A stretch of 64,000 nucleotides of DNA from Serratia proteamaculans (GTDB lineage: Bacteria > Pseudomonadota > Gammaproteobacteria > Enterobacterales > Enterobacteriaceae). A program made the position numbers and the translations under genes. The notes beneath the pieces are model-generated. The model was given only the letters and a program-made list of their open reading frames with translations, made no database searches and was not told where the DNA came from. The DNA lies in contig NZ_WBKI01000001.1 of the NCBI RefSeq assembly GCF_008830365.1, positions 434,001 through 498,000 on the forward strand, in the 5' to 3' direction. Positions 38,391 through 48,464 of the stretch are shown one piece after another (within the stretch, counting starts at the first letter, position 1; each line of letters opens with the position of its first letter).

Positions 38391-39032
38391 TTAGTAGGCG
38401 GCGGTAAATTGCGCTTTAATAAACTGCGGCTTTTCGATCTCATCGAGGATAGCAACCGACAGGTCTTCTACCGAGATGCTGGCTGGAGCCTGGCCGTTCA
38501 TCAACAATTGGGTGGTGCCGAGACGGAACTGACCGGTGCGTTTGCCGGGTTCCAGCAGTGCGGCTGGGGACAAATAGGTCCAGTCGAGTTGAGATTCATT
38601 GCGCAGCTTGTTGCGTAAATCACGCACGGCCTGCGCACCTGGGCGAATATTTTCCGGGAACTGCGGGGTATCTACCAGTTCAACACCCGGCGCCACTTCC
38701 AGGCTGCCGGCACCGCCAACCACCAGCAGGCGTTTGACGCCGGATTTTTTCACCGCGTCCAGGATCTGTTGTGACCCACGAGTGGTTTTTTCATACAAAT
38801 TTTCTTCTGCCCAACCTGGGTTAAAGGTGCTGATCACCGCGTCCTGACCGGTCAGCTGTTTCGCCAGCCATTCGGTATCGGCGACGTCACCCAGTGCCAC
38901 GGTCAGGTTAGCATTGTCCGGCAAGTCTTTTGGCTGACGAGCAATCGCCGTGACCTGTAAGCCACGGGCCAGTGCTTCATCCACCACGCGGCGGCCAACA
39001 AAACCGGTTGCTCCAATAATGGCTACTTTCAT
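38391..39032 (-). CDS. NAD(P)-binding atypical SDR / NmrA-like oxidoreductase
   Basis: A 213-residue Rossmann-fold protein of the NmrA-like/YwnB-type atypical short-chain dehydrogenase group. The ATG at 39032 (MKVAIIGATGFVGRRVVDEAL) has AGGAG upstream; the very long open frame reaching 39770 reads antisense into the LysR gene and is not coding beyond this start. The dinucleotide-binding motif is GATGFVG (residues 7-13). The typical SDR YxxxK is absent, as in the atypical group. It is divergent from a LysR regulator that probably controls it. Substrate unknown. Confidence 0.85.
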   Translation of the reverse strand: MKVAIIGATGFVGRRVVDEALARGLQVTAIARQPKDLPDNANLTVALGDVADTEWLAKQLTGQDAVISTFNPGWAEENLYEKTTRGSQQILDAVKKSGVKRLLVVGGAGSLEVAPGVELVDTPQFPENIRPGAQAVRDLRNKLRNESQLDWTYLSPAALLEPGKRTGQFRLGTTQLLMNGQAPASISVEDLSVAILDEIEKPQFIKAQFTAAY

Positions 39033-39173
39033 CTGTTTGCTCCTGTCAGGAATAGGTTCAGTGTTTTGTCTCAGGCCTGGTTGACCTGAGCGGCTATATA
39101 CACTGTAGTACTTAACAATAGAGCTGATTAGTGCCATATTCATGCTTTCTTGATTAAGTAAAACTTCATAATC

Positions 39174-40103
39174 GTGGATAAACTGAATCGAATGGCGGTA
39201 TTCGCTACCGTGGTGGCAGAAGGTTCCTTTGCTGGAGCGGCCCGGCGGCTGGGCATGACGCCGTCTGCGGTCAGCCAGCATATGCGGTCGCTGGAAAAAT
39301 CGCTCGGTGTGCCGCTGTTGCACCGCTCGACACGGCGGTTGGCGCTGACCGAAGCAGGATCGGCGTTCTACCCTGGCTGTGAGGCGATGCTGTTTCAGGC
39401 GCAGCAGGCCGAACAGCGGCTGGCGGAGCTGCGTGACACTCTGGTAGGGGAGTTGCGTATCGCCACAACCATTGGTATTGGTGGCCGCCCGCTGGCGGAG
39501 GCAATGGCACCGCTGCTGCAGGCCCATCCCAAGTTGACGTTGCGGGTGCTGGCGGACGACCGGATTATCGATATGATCGAACATCGGATCGACATCGCGC
39601 TGCGGGTCAACCGTCAACTGGCCGACGCCAATATGATCGCCCACCCGCTGGCCGAATGGCCGATGGTGCTGTGTGCCGCACCACGCTATCTCAGCCAACA
39701 TGGGGTGCCGGAGACGCCGCAGGACCTGGTGCAGCACCGGTGGATCTCGGGGGCTTTCAGCGGCGCACATCTGGATTTACATCATCAGGGCGGGCAACAG
39801 TTAAAGTTGCGCCTGGCGGAAGGGCAAATCGTCAGCGACAGTATGAACGTGATGCGCGCCTTTACCCGCAGCGGTCTGGGGATCTCGATTCAACCGTTGT
39901 ATGAAATTGAAGATGAACTGCAGCGCGGCGAACTGATCCAACTGATGCCCGAATGGCGACCGGCACCTCTGCGGCTGCATGCGATGACGCTCGAACGGGC
40001 AATGCCGGAGAAAAATCGTCAGGCGTTGCGTTATTTACGCGACTATTTTCACCGTCATGCCGAAAAGTCACTTGCCAGCGGCGCCGATGGCGTCTTCAAT
40101 TAG
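39174..40103 (+). CDS. LysR-family transcriptional regulator
   Basis: A 309-residue LysR regulator with N-terminal helix-turn-helix (about 1-60; SFAGAARRLGMTPSAVSQHMRSLE) and an effector-binding domain of the CrgA/PecT-like kind. The start is GTG at 39174 (MDKLNRMAVFATVVAEG). It is divergent from the NmrA-like reductase across 141 bp, which suggests that gene as target. A specific orthologue was not recognised. Confidence 0.85.
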   Translation: MDKLNRMAVFATVVAEGSFAGAARRLGMTPSAVSQHMRSLEKSLGVPLLHRSTRRLALTEAGSAFYPGCEAMLFQAQQAEQRLAELRDTLVGELRIATTIGIGGRPLAEAMAPLLQAHPKLTLRVLADDRIIDMIEHRIDIALRVNRQLADANMIAHPLAEWPMVLCAAPRYLSQHGVPETPQDLVQHRWISGAFSGAHLDLHHQGGQQLKLRLAEGQIVSDSMNVMRAFTRSGLGISIQPLYEIEDELQRGELIQLMPEWRPAPLRLHAMTLERAMPEKNRQALRYLRDYFHRHAEKSLASGADGVFN

Positions 40104-40124
40104 GAAAAGAACGCAGGAGGACGT

Positions 40125-40364
40125 GTGGCGCAGCAGCTCGAGTTTTTTGACATCCCCAGCCCGTGTCGCGGTATTTGTCAGGCCGACGATCGCGGGTTTT
40201 GCCGTGGCTGCCTGCGCAGCCGCGAGGAACGCTTTGGCTGGATGCAAATGAGCGATGCGCAAAAACGGGACGTGCTGCGCCTGTGTCACCAGCGTTTCCT
40301 GCGCCTGCAACGAGCCAATAAACAGCCCGACGAACCCTTGCCGGAACAACCCTCGCTGTTCTAA
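40125..40364 (+). CDS. ydhL: DUF1289 protein YdhL
   Basis: A 79-residue cysteine-rich protein. The GTG start at 40125 follows a very strong AGGAGGA. The DUF1289 pattern SPCRGICQADDRGFCRGCLRS near residues 12-32 has four cysteines likely to bind a metal. It matches E. coli YdhL, located next to ydhF. Function unknown. Confidence 0.88.
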   Translation: MAQQLEFFDIPSPCRGICQADDRGFCRGCLRSREERFGWMQMSDAQKRDVLRLCHQRFLRLQRANKQPDEPLPEQPSLF

Positions 40365-40463
40365 GTCATTTCTGATCTGCCGCACGTAAGCGCGGCTTTC
40401 CGCTTCCCACCGCGTTATCCGCTTGTGTATGCTGGCATTAAACAATGTCATGAGGTTTCAACA

Positions 40464-41360
40464 ATGGTAAACCGTATACAACTCGCGCCGCAGGGGCCTG
40501 AATTTTCCCGCATGATTTGCGGATACTGGCGTTTGATGGAGTGGGGTATGTCGCCGCAGGAGCTACTGGCGTTCATCGAGCAGCATATTGAGCTGGGTGT
40601 GACCACCGCCGACCATGCGGACATTTACGGCGGCTATGCTTGCGAACAAGCCTTTGGCGAAGCGTTGCGCCTGAAGCCTTCGCTGCGTCAGTCGATGGAA
40701 CTGGTGTCCAAGTGCGGCATCGCCACCACCGCCAAACCGGGTAATCCGATCGGCCATTACATTACCGATCGCGAACATATCGTTTACAGCGCGGAACGTT
40801 CGCTGGCGCATCTGCATACCGATTATCTTGACCTGCTGTTGATCCACCGCCCGGATCCGTTAATGGATGCCGATGAGGTGGCCGAGGCTTTTGTGGCGCT
40901 GCATAAAAGCGGCAAGGTACGCCACTTCGGCGTCTCCAACTTTACCACCACGCAGTTCACCCTATTGCAGTCGCGCCTGCCATTCTCACTGGTGACCAAT
41001 CAGCTTGAGATCTCGCCAATTCATCAGCCAGCCATTTTGGACGGCACCCTGGATCAGTGCCAGCAATTGCGTATCAAGCCGATGGCCTGGTCCTGTCTGG
41101 GGGGCGGTCGCCTGTTCAACGATGCCGAGTTCCAGCCGCTGCGCGATGAGCTGCAGGCGGTGGCGCAAGAAATCGGTGCCGAGACGATTGAACAGGTGGT
41201 GTATGCGTGGGTGATGCGTTTGCCATCGGCACCGTTACCGATCATTGGCTCCGGCAAGATTGAACGCGTGCGTTCGGCGCTGAAGGCGCAGCAATTGACG
41301 CTGAACCGCCAACAGTGGTTCCGTATCCGTAAAGCTGCACTGGGTTACGACGTGCCTTAA
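40464..41360 (+). CDS. ydhF: Aldo/keto reductase YdhF
   Basis: NADPH-dependent oxidoreductase of the aldo/keto reductase superfamily. The ATG at 40464 (MVNRIQLAPQGPEFSRMICG) with GAGG upstream gives 298 residues, as in E. coli. The catalytic residues appear in DHADIYGGY (Asp, Tyr), VSKCG (Lys) and LLLIHRPDP (His), and cofactor-binding in GSGKIERVRSAL. The physiological substrate is not known. Confidence 0.92.
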   Translation: MVNRIQLAPQGPEFSRMICGYWRLMEWGMSPQELLAFIEQHIELGVTTADHADIYGGYACEQAFGEALRLKPSLRQSMELVSKCGIATTAKPGNPIGHYITDREHIVYSAERSLAHLHTDYLDLLLIHRPDPLMDADEVAEAFVALHKSGKVRHFGVSNFTTTQFTLLQSRLPFSLVTNQLEISPIHQPAILDGTLDQCQQLRIKPMAWSCLGGGRLFNDAEFQPLRDELQAVAQEIGAETIEQVVYAWVMRLPSAPLPIIGSGKIERVRSALKAQQLTLNRQQWFRIRKAALGYDVP

Positions 41361-41374
41361 TCGCCCCAAGAAGC

Positions 41375-41401
41375 CGGGCAGCCTGGGCTGCCCGTTTTTT
41401 T
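41375..41401 (+). terminator. Terminator of ydhF
   Basis: CGGGCAGC and GCTGCCCG form an 8-bp stem with a 4-nt loop, followed by a T run that runs into the stop codon of the convergent lipA gene. Confidence 0.88.
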
Positions 41402-43247
41402 ACGCCAGTACCACCTGGCCGTCAGACAGGCTGCTCAGCCCCTGACCGACTAGCGTGACCGTATTACCGCCAAAGTTAAATACCAGATTGTCGTTCACTT
41501 CAGATACAAAATCGCGGAAGTCACCGCCCACGCTGCTGCCATCGGTCCCGATAAAGACCAGCTTGTCCTGCGCCTGATAGCCGTAAATCTGGTCCTGACC
41601 AAAGTCGCCACTGAACAGGAAGGTGTTGCTGCCGCTCTGACTGTGCATAACGTCGTTACCACCACCGCCGACAAAGACATCATTACCTTTGCCACCGAAC
41701 AGTTGGTCATTGCCCTCCAGACCGAACAGCCAGGAACCGGAAGCCTTGGCGGTCAGGGTGTCATCGGCTGCGCTGCCGTTGGCCGAACTGGCATAGGGGG
41801 TCAGTCCTTTGTCGGATCGCAATCCGCTGTCGGTCACCTGGTGCTCAACGTCTTTGGTAAAAATCAGCAGTGCTGACTCTTTGCTTTTCAGCGTATTAAT
41901 CGAACTTGCCAGGGTGATGCCGCCTTTGGCGTCGCGCAGGTAGAGCGTATTACCGTCGTAGGCGACCTCGCTATTTTTCAATGCATGCTGCAGATCCAGG
42001 GTGTTTTTGCCTCCACCACCGGAAATAATATTAAAACCGCCATCGTCACGGAAAATGTCATTACCGGCACGACCTTCAAGATAATCATTACCGGCACCGC
42101 CCTTGATTAAATCATTGCTGTCGCTACCCACAATAAAGGTCGGGCCGCTGTGGTGCTCGGCGTTGCGATTGAGATCCTCAACCCAGGTATTACCGCGAGT
42201 CACATCGGAGAGGTTGGAGACAATGACCGTCGAATCTTTACTGGTCAGCGAGTAAAACTCTGAATTTAATACTCGCATCAAGCCGTCCTGATAAAAGAAC
42301 GGCAGATGGGATAGCCAGGTCGGAATATTCAGGATCGAGAAGGGCAGGATATTCCAGACGGCTGAAGCGTAGTGATCGTTGAAATTAACGATATTATTGG
42401 TGGCGGACTCCTGCGGCGCATCATGCACCCCAAAGGAGGCCAACGTCAGGTTTGTGCCGTCCAGTGCGCGGAATACCGGGTCGTTTTCATAGCCGATATT
42501 AATCACCTTGCCGCCGGTCTCATATTGCGTGGGGGAAGCGAAAGCCACATAGCTGGATTGCGCATAGAAACCGCCCCAGTTGTCGTCGCTGAGTGCCGCC
42601 ATGCTGTTCACTGCCAGCCCACCGAGACTGTGTCCGCTGATGGTCACGTCATCGCCGCTCAGACCGTTTGACTGTGCGAATTTAGCGACGTCGCCCAGCA
42701 GGGTGCCAAAGGCCTTCAGGCTGTAGTTATCGGAATAACCGGCAGGGCCAAATCCCGCCAATAGGTCATTAATCAGATCGCCGATGGTATCGGTAATCAG
42801 GGATTCCCGCGGGCCGCTGGTGCCACGAAAAGCAATGCCAATGCCGGTGAGTTTGCCTTCGCTGTCATATTTCCCCAGTACTTCAGCCTGGGCGGTGGTG
42901 TAGCCCAGAGTTTCGCCATAATAGGTACCACGGGCATCGGTTTTACCCTGGTAGCCTAATTGGTCAGCGCCAATTAATGACCAACCGGCGTTATTGACCG
43001 CTTCCAGCGCCGCTTTTTCCGAGTCGGGGTTCCAGGGAATACCGGGTAATCCGCCCTGTGATTGCGTGCTGCCAACCAGCGCTGTCACCAACGTCAGGGG
43101 TAAGCCCAGACCGAATCCGGTATTGTGGTAGCCCTCATCAAATCCATTGTCGATATTGTGATAGGCGTAAGTAGAAATTGCCAAGGCGTCACTAAACAAT
43201 ATTTTGGACTTCGCATCATCGAGATCTTGATAATTAAAGATTCCCAT
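41400..43247 (-). CDS. lipA: Secreted RTX-type lipase LipA
   Basis: Extracellular triacylglycerol lipase of family I.3, closely resembling Serratia marcescens LipA over its 615 residues. There is no N-terminal signal peptide: it is exported by a type I ABC system (LipBCD) that is not in this window. The N-terminal catalytic domain (about 1-320) has the nucleophile Ser207 in SGHSLGGLA, with acid and base in GYENDPVF and NNIVNFNDHYAS. Nonapeptide RTX repeats that bind calcium occur near 375-410 (GGAGNDYLEGRAGNDIF) and 510-545 (LEGNDQLFGGKGNDVF). The C-terminus VVLA is the usual type I secretion tail. Confidence 0.95.
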   Translation of the reverse strand: MGIFNYQDLDDAKSKILFSDALAISTYAYHNIDNGFDEGYHNTGFGLGLPLTLVTALVGSTQSQGGLPGIPWNPDSEKAALEAVNNAGWSLIGADQLGYQGKTDARGTYYGETLGYTTAQAEVLGKYDSEGKLTGIGIAFRGTSGPRESLITDTIGDLINDLLAGFGPAGYSDNYSLKAFGTLLGDVAKFAQSNGLSGDDVTISGHSLGGLAVNSMAALSDDNWGGFYAQSSYVAFASPTQYETGGKVINIGYENDPVFRALDGTNLTLASFGVHDAPQESATNNIVNFNDHYASAVWNILPFSILNIPTWLSHLPFFYQDGLMRVLNSEFYSLTSKDSTVIVSNLSDVTRGNTWVEDLNRNAEHHSGPTFIVGSDSNDLIKGGAGNDYLEGRAGNDIFRDDGGFNIISGGGGKNTLDLQHALKNSEVAYDGNTLYLRDAKGGITLASSINTLKSKESALLIFTKDVEHQVTDSGLRSDKGLTPYASSANGSAADDTLTAKASGSWLFGLEGNDQLFGGKGNDVFVGGGGNDVMHSQSGSNTFLFSGDFGQDQIYGYQAQDKLVFIGTDGSSVGGDFRDFVSEVNDNLVFNFGGNTVTLVGQGLSSLSDGQVVLA

Positions 43248-43487
43248 ATCAGTTCCTTATGAATTCGCTGCATTGCCGGGTTGATCTTTGAATAGCTGTT
43301 GCAGCTTGTGTCGGTAGATAAGGTATACCGAACGGCATCTGGTCAGAGGACAGACATCGGTAGAATTATTATTAGTATGAATTATTCATAATGCGAATTT
43401 GATCGGCAAAATTGTGTGCGTTTTGAGCGGTGGCTTACAGCTTCCCCTATACTTGAATGCTCACAGTAAGTTCAGGGAGATTAATTA

Positions 43488-44009
43488 ATGAAACATTATT
43501 GGTATGCGGCCCTCGGCCTGATGGCCTGCGGAGCCGCTCAGGCGGCAACGGTGGATGTTGACATGAATCTGGTGACCGGACAGGGAATAGGTCAGGAAAT
43601 TGGCAAAGTGACAATCAGTGAAACGCCTTATGGCCTGCTGTTTACCCCAGAGCTCAAAGCGTTACCAGCCGGGGTACACGGTTTTCACGTTCATGAGAAC
43701 GGCAGTTGCGAGCCGGGAATGAAAGAGGGCAAGGCGGTTGCGGCACTGGCGGCGGGTGGACATTTTGATCCGCAAAAAACCGGTAAACACCTTGGCCCCT
43801 ATGCCGATGGCCATTTGGGAGACCTGCCGGCAATTTACGTAACGGATGACGGCATGGCCAGCGATCCGGTGTTGGCACCGCGGCTGAAAAAAATCAGCGA
43901 AATAACCGGTAAGGCGCTGATGGTGCACGCCGGCGGTGATAACCATTCCGACCATCCCAAACCTCTGGGCGGCGGAGGGGAGCGTTTCGCCTGCGGTGTC
44001 ATTAAATGA
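43488..44009 (+). CDS. sodC: Periplasmic superoxide dismutase [Cu-Zn]
   Basis: Cu,Zn superoxide dismutase of 173 residues with a Sec signal peptide (cleaved near AAQAA). Copper ligands are in GFHVHENGSC, zinc and bridging ligands in GGHFDPQKTGKHLGPYADGHLGD, and the last copper His in HAGGDNHSDHP. The disulfide pair is Cys in ENGSCEP and RFACGVI. The start has AGGGAG upstream. Confidence 0.95.
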   Translation: MKHYWYAALGLMACGAAQAATVDVDMNLVTGQGIGQEIGKVTISETPYGLLFTPELKALPAGVHGFHVHENGSCEPGMKEGKAVAALAAGGHFDPQKTGKHLGPYADGHLGDLPAIYVTDDGMASDPVLAPRLKKISEITGKALMVHAGGDNHSDHPKPLGGGGERFACGVIK

Positions 44010-44018
44010 TAAAGCCGG

Positions 44019-46052
44019 TTAGCGTGAGGCGGGGACCGCTGTTGTACTGTCAGGCGGGGTGATCGCCTGCTGTAACTGTTGCAACGAACAGTAAAGTCGC
44101 CAAATTAAGCCGGCAAGATCGCGCGCCGCCTGTTCCGGGTGGTGCGCCAGTGCACGACTCATGCGTTGCAGTTCCTGCAAGCTGGCGTCCAGTGAACTGT
44201 GCTGTACGCCTTTCTCCGTCATAATGCCCCGCAGGCAGTGGATACAAACATCTCGCACCGCCGAAAGCGGATCGGAGCGGGTCTGCCAGTCGCGCAGTTG
44301 CCAAACGATATGGCTACAGTTGAGCAGCACCACGCCCCAGCGTAATAACCAACTGCGTGCCTCTTGATCCTTGCTTTGATTCAATTGGCTGATACGGTGA
44401 TAAATCAGCGATTCGAACCGACTCTCGCTCTGCTGCGGCTTTTTGCTCAGTTGATCGATAAAGTCGCGTCGCAGGGCACGGATAATACGCCGGCTTTTGC
44501 GTTTGTCCGAACTGGGCCGCAAGATTTGGAACGCCAGACCGGCCAACAGGACGCCGACAATTTTGCCAAGGCTGTCATTGATAAACGACTGATAATCGTA
44601 ACTCGGTGGATTGGTGACGGATAGAAACGAGCCCATAAACACGATCAGTTGCCCCCAAAGCGCGGCATAGGGGGGATTCTGCAGCTTGAGCATCTGCATG
44701 GTCACCAGCACCGGGAACAGGAAGGCGCAGAACAGCCACAAATCATCTATCTGGATCATCAGGCCAAACTTCACCATAAAACAGACGATCGAAAGCAGCG
44801 TCACCGCCTTCAGTAAAGTCGTGATGCTGTTGATCGGCGAAGGCGTGGAGGAATAAAGCACGCAACTGATGGCGACCAGCGTCAAAGCGGAGCTACCAGC
44901 TTCCCATTGGGTGTTAATCCAGTAAGCACAGCCGAGGGTAATGCACAAAAAGGTGCGTAACCCGTTATAGGCGGCTTCGTAGCTATCTGTGTGGCGTGCC
45001 AGAGAGGTCACATGTGGCGGTTGGATATCGCTGACCGGGGTAGCGTTTTCCAGCCGCAGCAGCCAGCGGCTGCAATTCAGATACAGCCAGCAGAAATGCC
45101 GTAGCCGCAACCAGAAGGCGCGGTGGCGGTAATCGGCAGGATCCTGCGGGGCGATTTGCTGCAGAATACGGGCGAGCCGATACTTATCGGTATCAGGACT
45201 GCGCAGCTCGTTCAGCAGTTGATCCAGAACGCTCGCCAAATTGGCCGGACGATCCGGCCAGTTTAACAGCATGCGACGCAGGCTGGAGATCACGCTGGTA
45301 ATGCGCAACTGCTGATGCAGCATATAATTGAGCAGGTTATTTTGCCTACGCAGCCGATAGTGGCTCCAGAAGGCCTGAATACGCAGCAGGTTCATGGTCA
45401 GGATCTGGCCGATGACCCCTTCGTGCGACGTACGCATCTGCACGGTAATTTCCGGTTGCCACAGCATGGCGGCATGCTCCAGCAACCGCAGGTGCATGCG
45501 CCGCAGTGAGGTCAGCAGAGCTTCACCGTCCGAGGTGCTGGGCAGGATCATCATCATCAGACCACCGCACAGAATACCGGTTATCACTTCGCAAACGCGC
45601 GCCTGGGCGATATCAAAGATTTGCTGGGTGTCGGTCACGTTGACCGTGCTGAAGGCGATGATGGCGGCGGTATAGCCCGCCAGCGCAAAGGCGTAGGAGA
45701 CATTGTTTTGATAATGATTGGAAATGTAGGTGCACAGGCCAATCCAGGCGGCAATAAACAGGGTGAACAACCAGGGATCGTTCAGGCAATGGCCGGCAAT
45801 CGCCACCGAGGCGGCGGCTCCGACCAGACTACCGAAAACACGTCCGATGCTTTTACTGATCACGCCGCCGACGGTGGGGAAACTGACCACCGCCGCCGAG
45901 GTTAGCGCCCAGTAGGGTTCGTCAAGATTGAGAACAAAAGCCACCCACAGTGACAGGCACATCGCCAGCGAATTGCGCAGTGCATAGCGCCATTGCCCGC
46001 CGGTGGCTTTCCCCCAGGGCGTGCGGTTCCATTCCAAAAAAGGCAGATTCAC
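44019..46052 (-). CDS. ydhK: FUSC-family inner-membrane protein YdhK
   Basis: A 677-residue fusaric acid resistance-type membrane component (AaeB-like). Two sets of hydrophobic helices (about 25-180 and 355-500) each follow a cytoplasmic segment. Near-identity to E. coli YdhK is seen in [21 protein letters not shown] and [14 protein letters not shown]. It ends the slyA-divergent ydhI-ydhJ-ydhK operon and, with YdhJ, likely forms an efflux system of unknown substrate. Confidence 0.92.
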   Translation of the reverse strand: MNLPFLEWNRTPWGKATGGQWRYALRNSLAMCLSLWVAFVLNLDEPYWALTSAAVVSFPTVGGVISKSIGRVFGSLVGAAASVAIAGHCLNDPWLFTLFIAAWIGLCTYISNHYQNNVSYAFALAGYTAAIIAFSTVNVTDTQQIFDIAQARVCEVITGILCGGLMMMILPSTSDGEALLTSLRRMHLRLLEHAAMLWQPEITVQMRTSHEGVIGQILTMNLLRIQAFWSHYRLRRQNNLLNYMLHQQLRITSVISSLRRMLLNWPDRPANLASVLDQLLNELRSPDTDKYRLARILQQIAPQDPADYRHRAFWLRLRHFCWLYLNCSRWLLRLENATPVSDIQPPHVTSLARHTDSYEAAYNGLRTFLCITLGCAYWINTQWEAGSSALTLVAISCVLYSSTPSPINSITTLLKAVTLLSIVCFMVKFGLMIQIDDLWLFCAFLFPVLVTMQMLKLQNPPYAALWGQLIVFMGSFLSVTNPPSYDYQSFINDSLGKIVGVLLAGLAFQILRPSSDKRKSRRIIRALRRDFIDQLSKKPQQSESRFESLIYHRISQLNQSKDQEARSWLLRWGVVLLNCSHIVWQLRDWQTRSDPLSAVRDVCIHCLRGIMTEKGVQHSSLDASLQELQRMSRALAHHPEQAARDLAGLIWRLYCSLQQLQQAITPPDSTTAVPASR

Positions 46053-46061
46053 TGGTTAGCC

Positions 46062-46919
46062 TTACTGATGAATGGAGATGGTGCAGGTGGTGCCGGCCAC
46101 CAAGGGCAAATCGGCGGGCACGTTCAGCAGTTTTATCCGCACCGGTACGCGTTGCGCCAGACGTACCCAGGGTACGTTGGGCTTTACGTCCATTAATAAA
46201 TCACTGCTGCTGTCGACGCTTTGATCGTAAATGGCTCTGCCAATACTCTCCACTTCGCCCTGGAGCGGGATGTTGCCATTATATAAAACGATATCCGCCT
46301 GATTGCCTTCTTTTATATGTTTTAGCTTGGTTTCCTCAAAATAACCGAGTACATAAAAAGAGTGCACGTCAACCAGTGCGACCAGTGGGGTCCCGGCACT
46401 GGCATAGTTTCCAACCCGTGCCTGTAAATTGGTGATATAGCCGTCGGTAGGGGCGAAAATTTTAGTTTTACTTAAATTCCATTTTGCCTGTTCCAGATTA
46501 GCTTGCGCGGCTTTATACGAAGCTTTCATTGCCTGGGCCGCTAAATTTGACTCGTCCATGTCTTCGGCAGAAATAACATTTTTCGGCAGGCCACGACGGC
46601 GTGCCGCCTCATGGTCGGCCTTGGCCATATCGGACTGCGCTTTTGCCAGCGCGGCCTCAGCATTGTCGAGCGCAATCTGGTATGGAACCGGGTCGATCGT
46701 AAAAATCAGACTTCCCGCAGGTATGAACTGATTGTCATGAACGGTTATTTTCTCTAATCTTCCAGATACTTCTGGCGTGATATTGACGAGCTCTGCGCGC
46801 ACCTTCCCATCACGGGTCCACGGGGATTGCATATAATAATTCCATAGCCACCAACCGGCACAGATGGCAATGGCGCAGACGATTACCGTAGAGAAATATT
46901 TTAAAGTTTTATGCGTCAT
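46062..46919 (-). CDS. ydhJ: HlyD-family periplasmic adaptor YdhJ
   Basis: Membrane-fusion subunit, 285 residues. One N-terminal membrane anchor (about 8-28) precedes a biotinyl-lipoyl-like domain and a coiled-coil hairpin (about 75-145, rich in Ala/Gln/Lys). The typical start PWTRDGKVRAELVNITPEVSG is the AaeA-like signature. It partners with YdhK; the genes are 9 bp apart. Confidence 0.93.
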   Translation of the reverse strand: MTHKTLKYFSTVIVCAIAICAGWWLWNYYMQSPWTRDGKVRAELVNITPEVSGRLEKITVHDNQFIPAGSLIFTIDPVPYQIALDNAEAALAKAQSDMAKADHEAARRRGLPKNVISAEDMDESNLAAQAMKASYKAAQANLEQAKWNLSKTKIFAPTDGYITNLQARVGNYASAGTPLVALVDVHSFYVLGYFEETKLKHIKEGNQADIVLYNGNIPLQGEVESIGRAIYDQSVDSSSDLLMDVKPNVPWVRLAQRVPVRIKLLNVPADLPLVAGTTCTISIHQ

Positions 46920-46922
46920 CAG

Positions 46923-47159
46923 TTACCAACTCGCTAAAAGCCACAGGGAGCCGCTGACGGCAATGACGAAAATAGACAAATCCATCAGCATGGGATGCCA
47001 AATTTCGCCGGAATAAATCCAGTCTCGCAGCAGGTGGTGTACCAGTAACCATAAAACCAGGCCAAGCAAAACAGCCTTAAATATGGGTGGAAAATAAAGC
47101 GAGGCGCCCAGCACCAAATCGGGTAGCGGGGACGAGGCATGAAGCCATGAAGTATTCAC
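46923..47159 (-). CDS. ydhI: DUF1656 small membrane protein YdhI
   Basis: A 78-residue protein with two predicted helices (about 25-45 and 55-75), of the AaeX/DUF1656 group that precedes HlyD/FUSC efflux genes. The motif LYFPPIF and the Asp of MDLSIF are typical. It is divergent from slyA and ends 3 bp before ydhJ. Confidence 0.9.
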   Translation of the reverse strand: MNTSWLHASSPLPDLVLGASLYFPPIFKAVLLGLVLWLLVHHLLRDWIYSGEIWHPMLMDLSIFVIAVSGSLWLLASW

Positions 47160-47311
47160 ATTAACAATCCCGATGAGTGAATATGTTGAGTCTTTGCATA
47201 GAGAATAAACAATAACAGATCAAAATGGTGGCTATTTCCACAATATACATTATATACATTTGTGTTTTTAATGTTAGTTACTCAAAATAGTCTAAGCTCT
47301 GGGAGGGTATG

Positions 47312-47323
47312 TTAGCATGCTAA
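47312..47323. promoter_or_regulatory. SlyA-binding palindrome
   Basis: TTAGCATGCTAA is a perfect palindrome differing by one base from the SlyA consensus TTAGCAAGCTAA. It lies 17 bp before the slyA GTG codon, overlapping or following the start of transcription, which suggests autorepression. It could also affect the divergent ydhI operon. Confidence 0.72.
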
Positions 47324-47339
47324 TTATAAGGAGGGGTAA

Positions 47340-47774
47340 GTGGAGTCAACATTAGGTTCAGATTTAGCACGATTAGTTCGTGTATGGCGCGCGCTCATTG
47401 ATCATCGGCTCAAGCCGCTGGCGCTCACGCAAACACACTGGGTAACCTTGCACAGTATCAATCGTTTGCCGCCGGAGCAGTCGCAGATCCAACTGGCCAA
47501 GGCGATCGGCATTGAGCAACCGTCATTGGTTCGTACGCTGGACCAACTGGAAGAGAAGGGGTTGATTACTCGCCACACCTGCGCCAATGACCGGCGTGCG
47601 AAGCGTATCAAACTGACCGAAGCGGCCGACCCGATTATCCGGGAAGTGGACAGCGTCATCAGTTCTACGCGGGGTGAAATTTTGAGCGGAATTACCACCG
47701 ATGAAGTGCATCTGCTGGTGGGTTTGATTGGCAAGTTGGAACAAAACATCACTGAACTGCAAAATAAACAATAA
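47340..47774 (+). CDS. slyA: MarR-family transcriptional regulator SlyA
   Basis: Winged-helix regulator that mainly antagonises H-NS and responds to small aromatic ligands. The 144 residues start at GTG 47340, preceded by AAGGAGG. The recognition region [22 protein letters not shown] and the wing [14 protein letters not shown] are typical. It is divergent from the ydhIJK efflux genes. Confidence 0.96.
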   Translation: MESTLGSDLARLVRVWRALIDHRLKPLALTQTHWVTLHSINRLPPEQSQIQLAKAIGIEQPSLVRTLDQLEEKGLITRHTCANDRRAKRIKLTEAADPIIREVDSVISSTRGEILSGITTDEVHLLVGLIGKLEQNITELQNKQ

Positions 47775-47816
47775 GAATTTCTTCTTTTTTCGATTTGATT
47801 TCACAGCATCGGAAAT

Positions 47817-47845
47817 GAAACCGGAGGCCTAAAGCCTCCGGTTTT
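47817..47845. terminator. Bidirectional terminator between slyA and slyB
   Basis: CCGGAGGC and GCCTCCGG form an 8-bp stem with a 5-nt loop, flanked by AAA and TTTT, between convergent genes. Confidence 0.88.
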
Positions 47846-47861
47846 ACCTTCTAGATTCAGC

Positions 47862-48326
47862 TTACAGCGGGGATACGGTAATGGTATCGCCAGTGCGAGC
47901 CATACGAACGCGTTGCCCTGGGCTGAACTTGGTGTCGCCTGCCTTCTGAACCACCACGATGTTCTCTTTCTGGTCGGTCTTGATTTCCAGCTCATAGCCT
48001 GTAGTACGACCGGCTGCTTCACCGATACTGTTACCGGCAACGCCACCCGCTACCGCACCGGCTGCCGTTGCCAGGCTACGGCCTGTGCCGCCGCCAACGG
48101 TGTTACCGAGGAATCCACCCAGCACGGCACCGCCGATGGCGCCAATGGTGTTCGATGTTTCACTACCCTGGATCTTGACCGGGCGCACAGAAACCAGCGT
48201 GCCATAAGTCACGGTTTGCACCTGTTTGGCCTGCGAAGCGGAATAAACGTCGCCGGACATGGAATCATTGGCACACCCTGCCAGCGTAACTGCGGCGATG
48301 GCAACGACGAGAAGACGCTTGATCAT
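47862..48326 (-). CDS. slyB: Outer-membrane lipoprotein SlyB
   Basis: Envelope-stress lipoprotein of the 17-kDa surface antigen/glycine-zipper group, induced by PhoPQ. The ATG at 48326 (MIKRLLVVAIAAVTLAGCAND) gives 154 residues, with lipobox LAGC (Cys18). A glycine-zipper membrane segment spans about 63-105 (GAIGGAVLGGFLGNTVGGG). The upstream in-frame extension to 48353 is not conserved. PhoP-like boxes lie upstream. Confidence 0.95.
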   Translation of the reverse strand: MIKRLLVVAIAAVTLAGCANDSMSGDVYSASQAKQVQTVTYGTLVSVRPVKIQGSETSNTIGAIGGAVLGGFLGNTVGGGTGRSLATAAGAVAGGVAGNSIGEAAGRTTGYELEIKTDQKENIVVVQKAGDTKFSPGQRVRMARTGDTITVSPL

Positions 48327-48464
48327 ATAAAACTCCTGTTGGTAGTAGTCCATAACCTGGGGAACCTTTCCAGGCCATATTCATAAAAATGATAGACAAA
48401 GTATGGCCTAAACGCACGCACATCACCATGACCCGCTACTGCACGCAGCTTAACTTTGCTCTGT

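Noticed and set aside
39033..39770. N-terminal extension of the NmrA-like reductase frame
   Set aside because: The region lies antisense to the LysR gene; the reductase fold begins at the ATG at 39032 with its own AGGAG.
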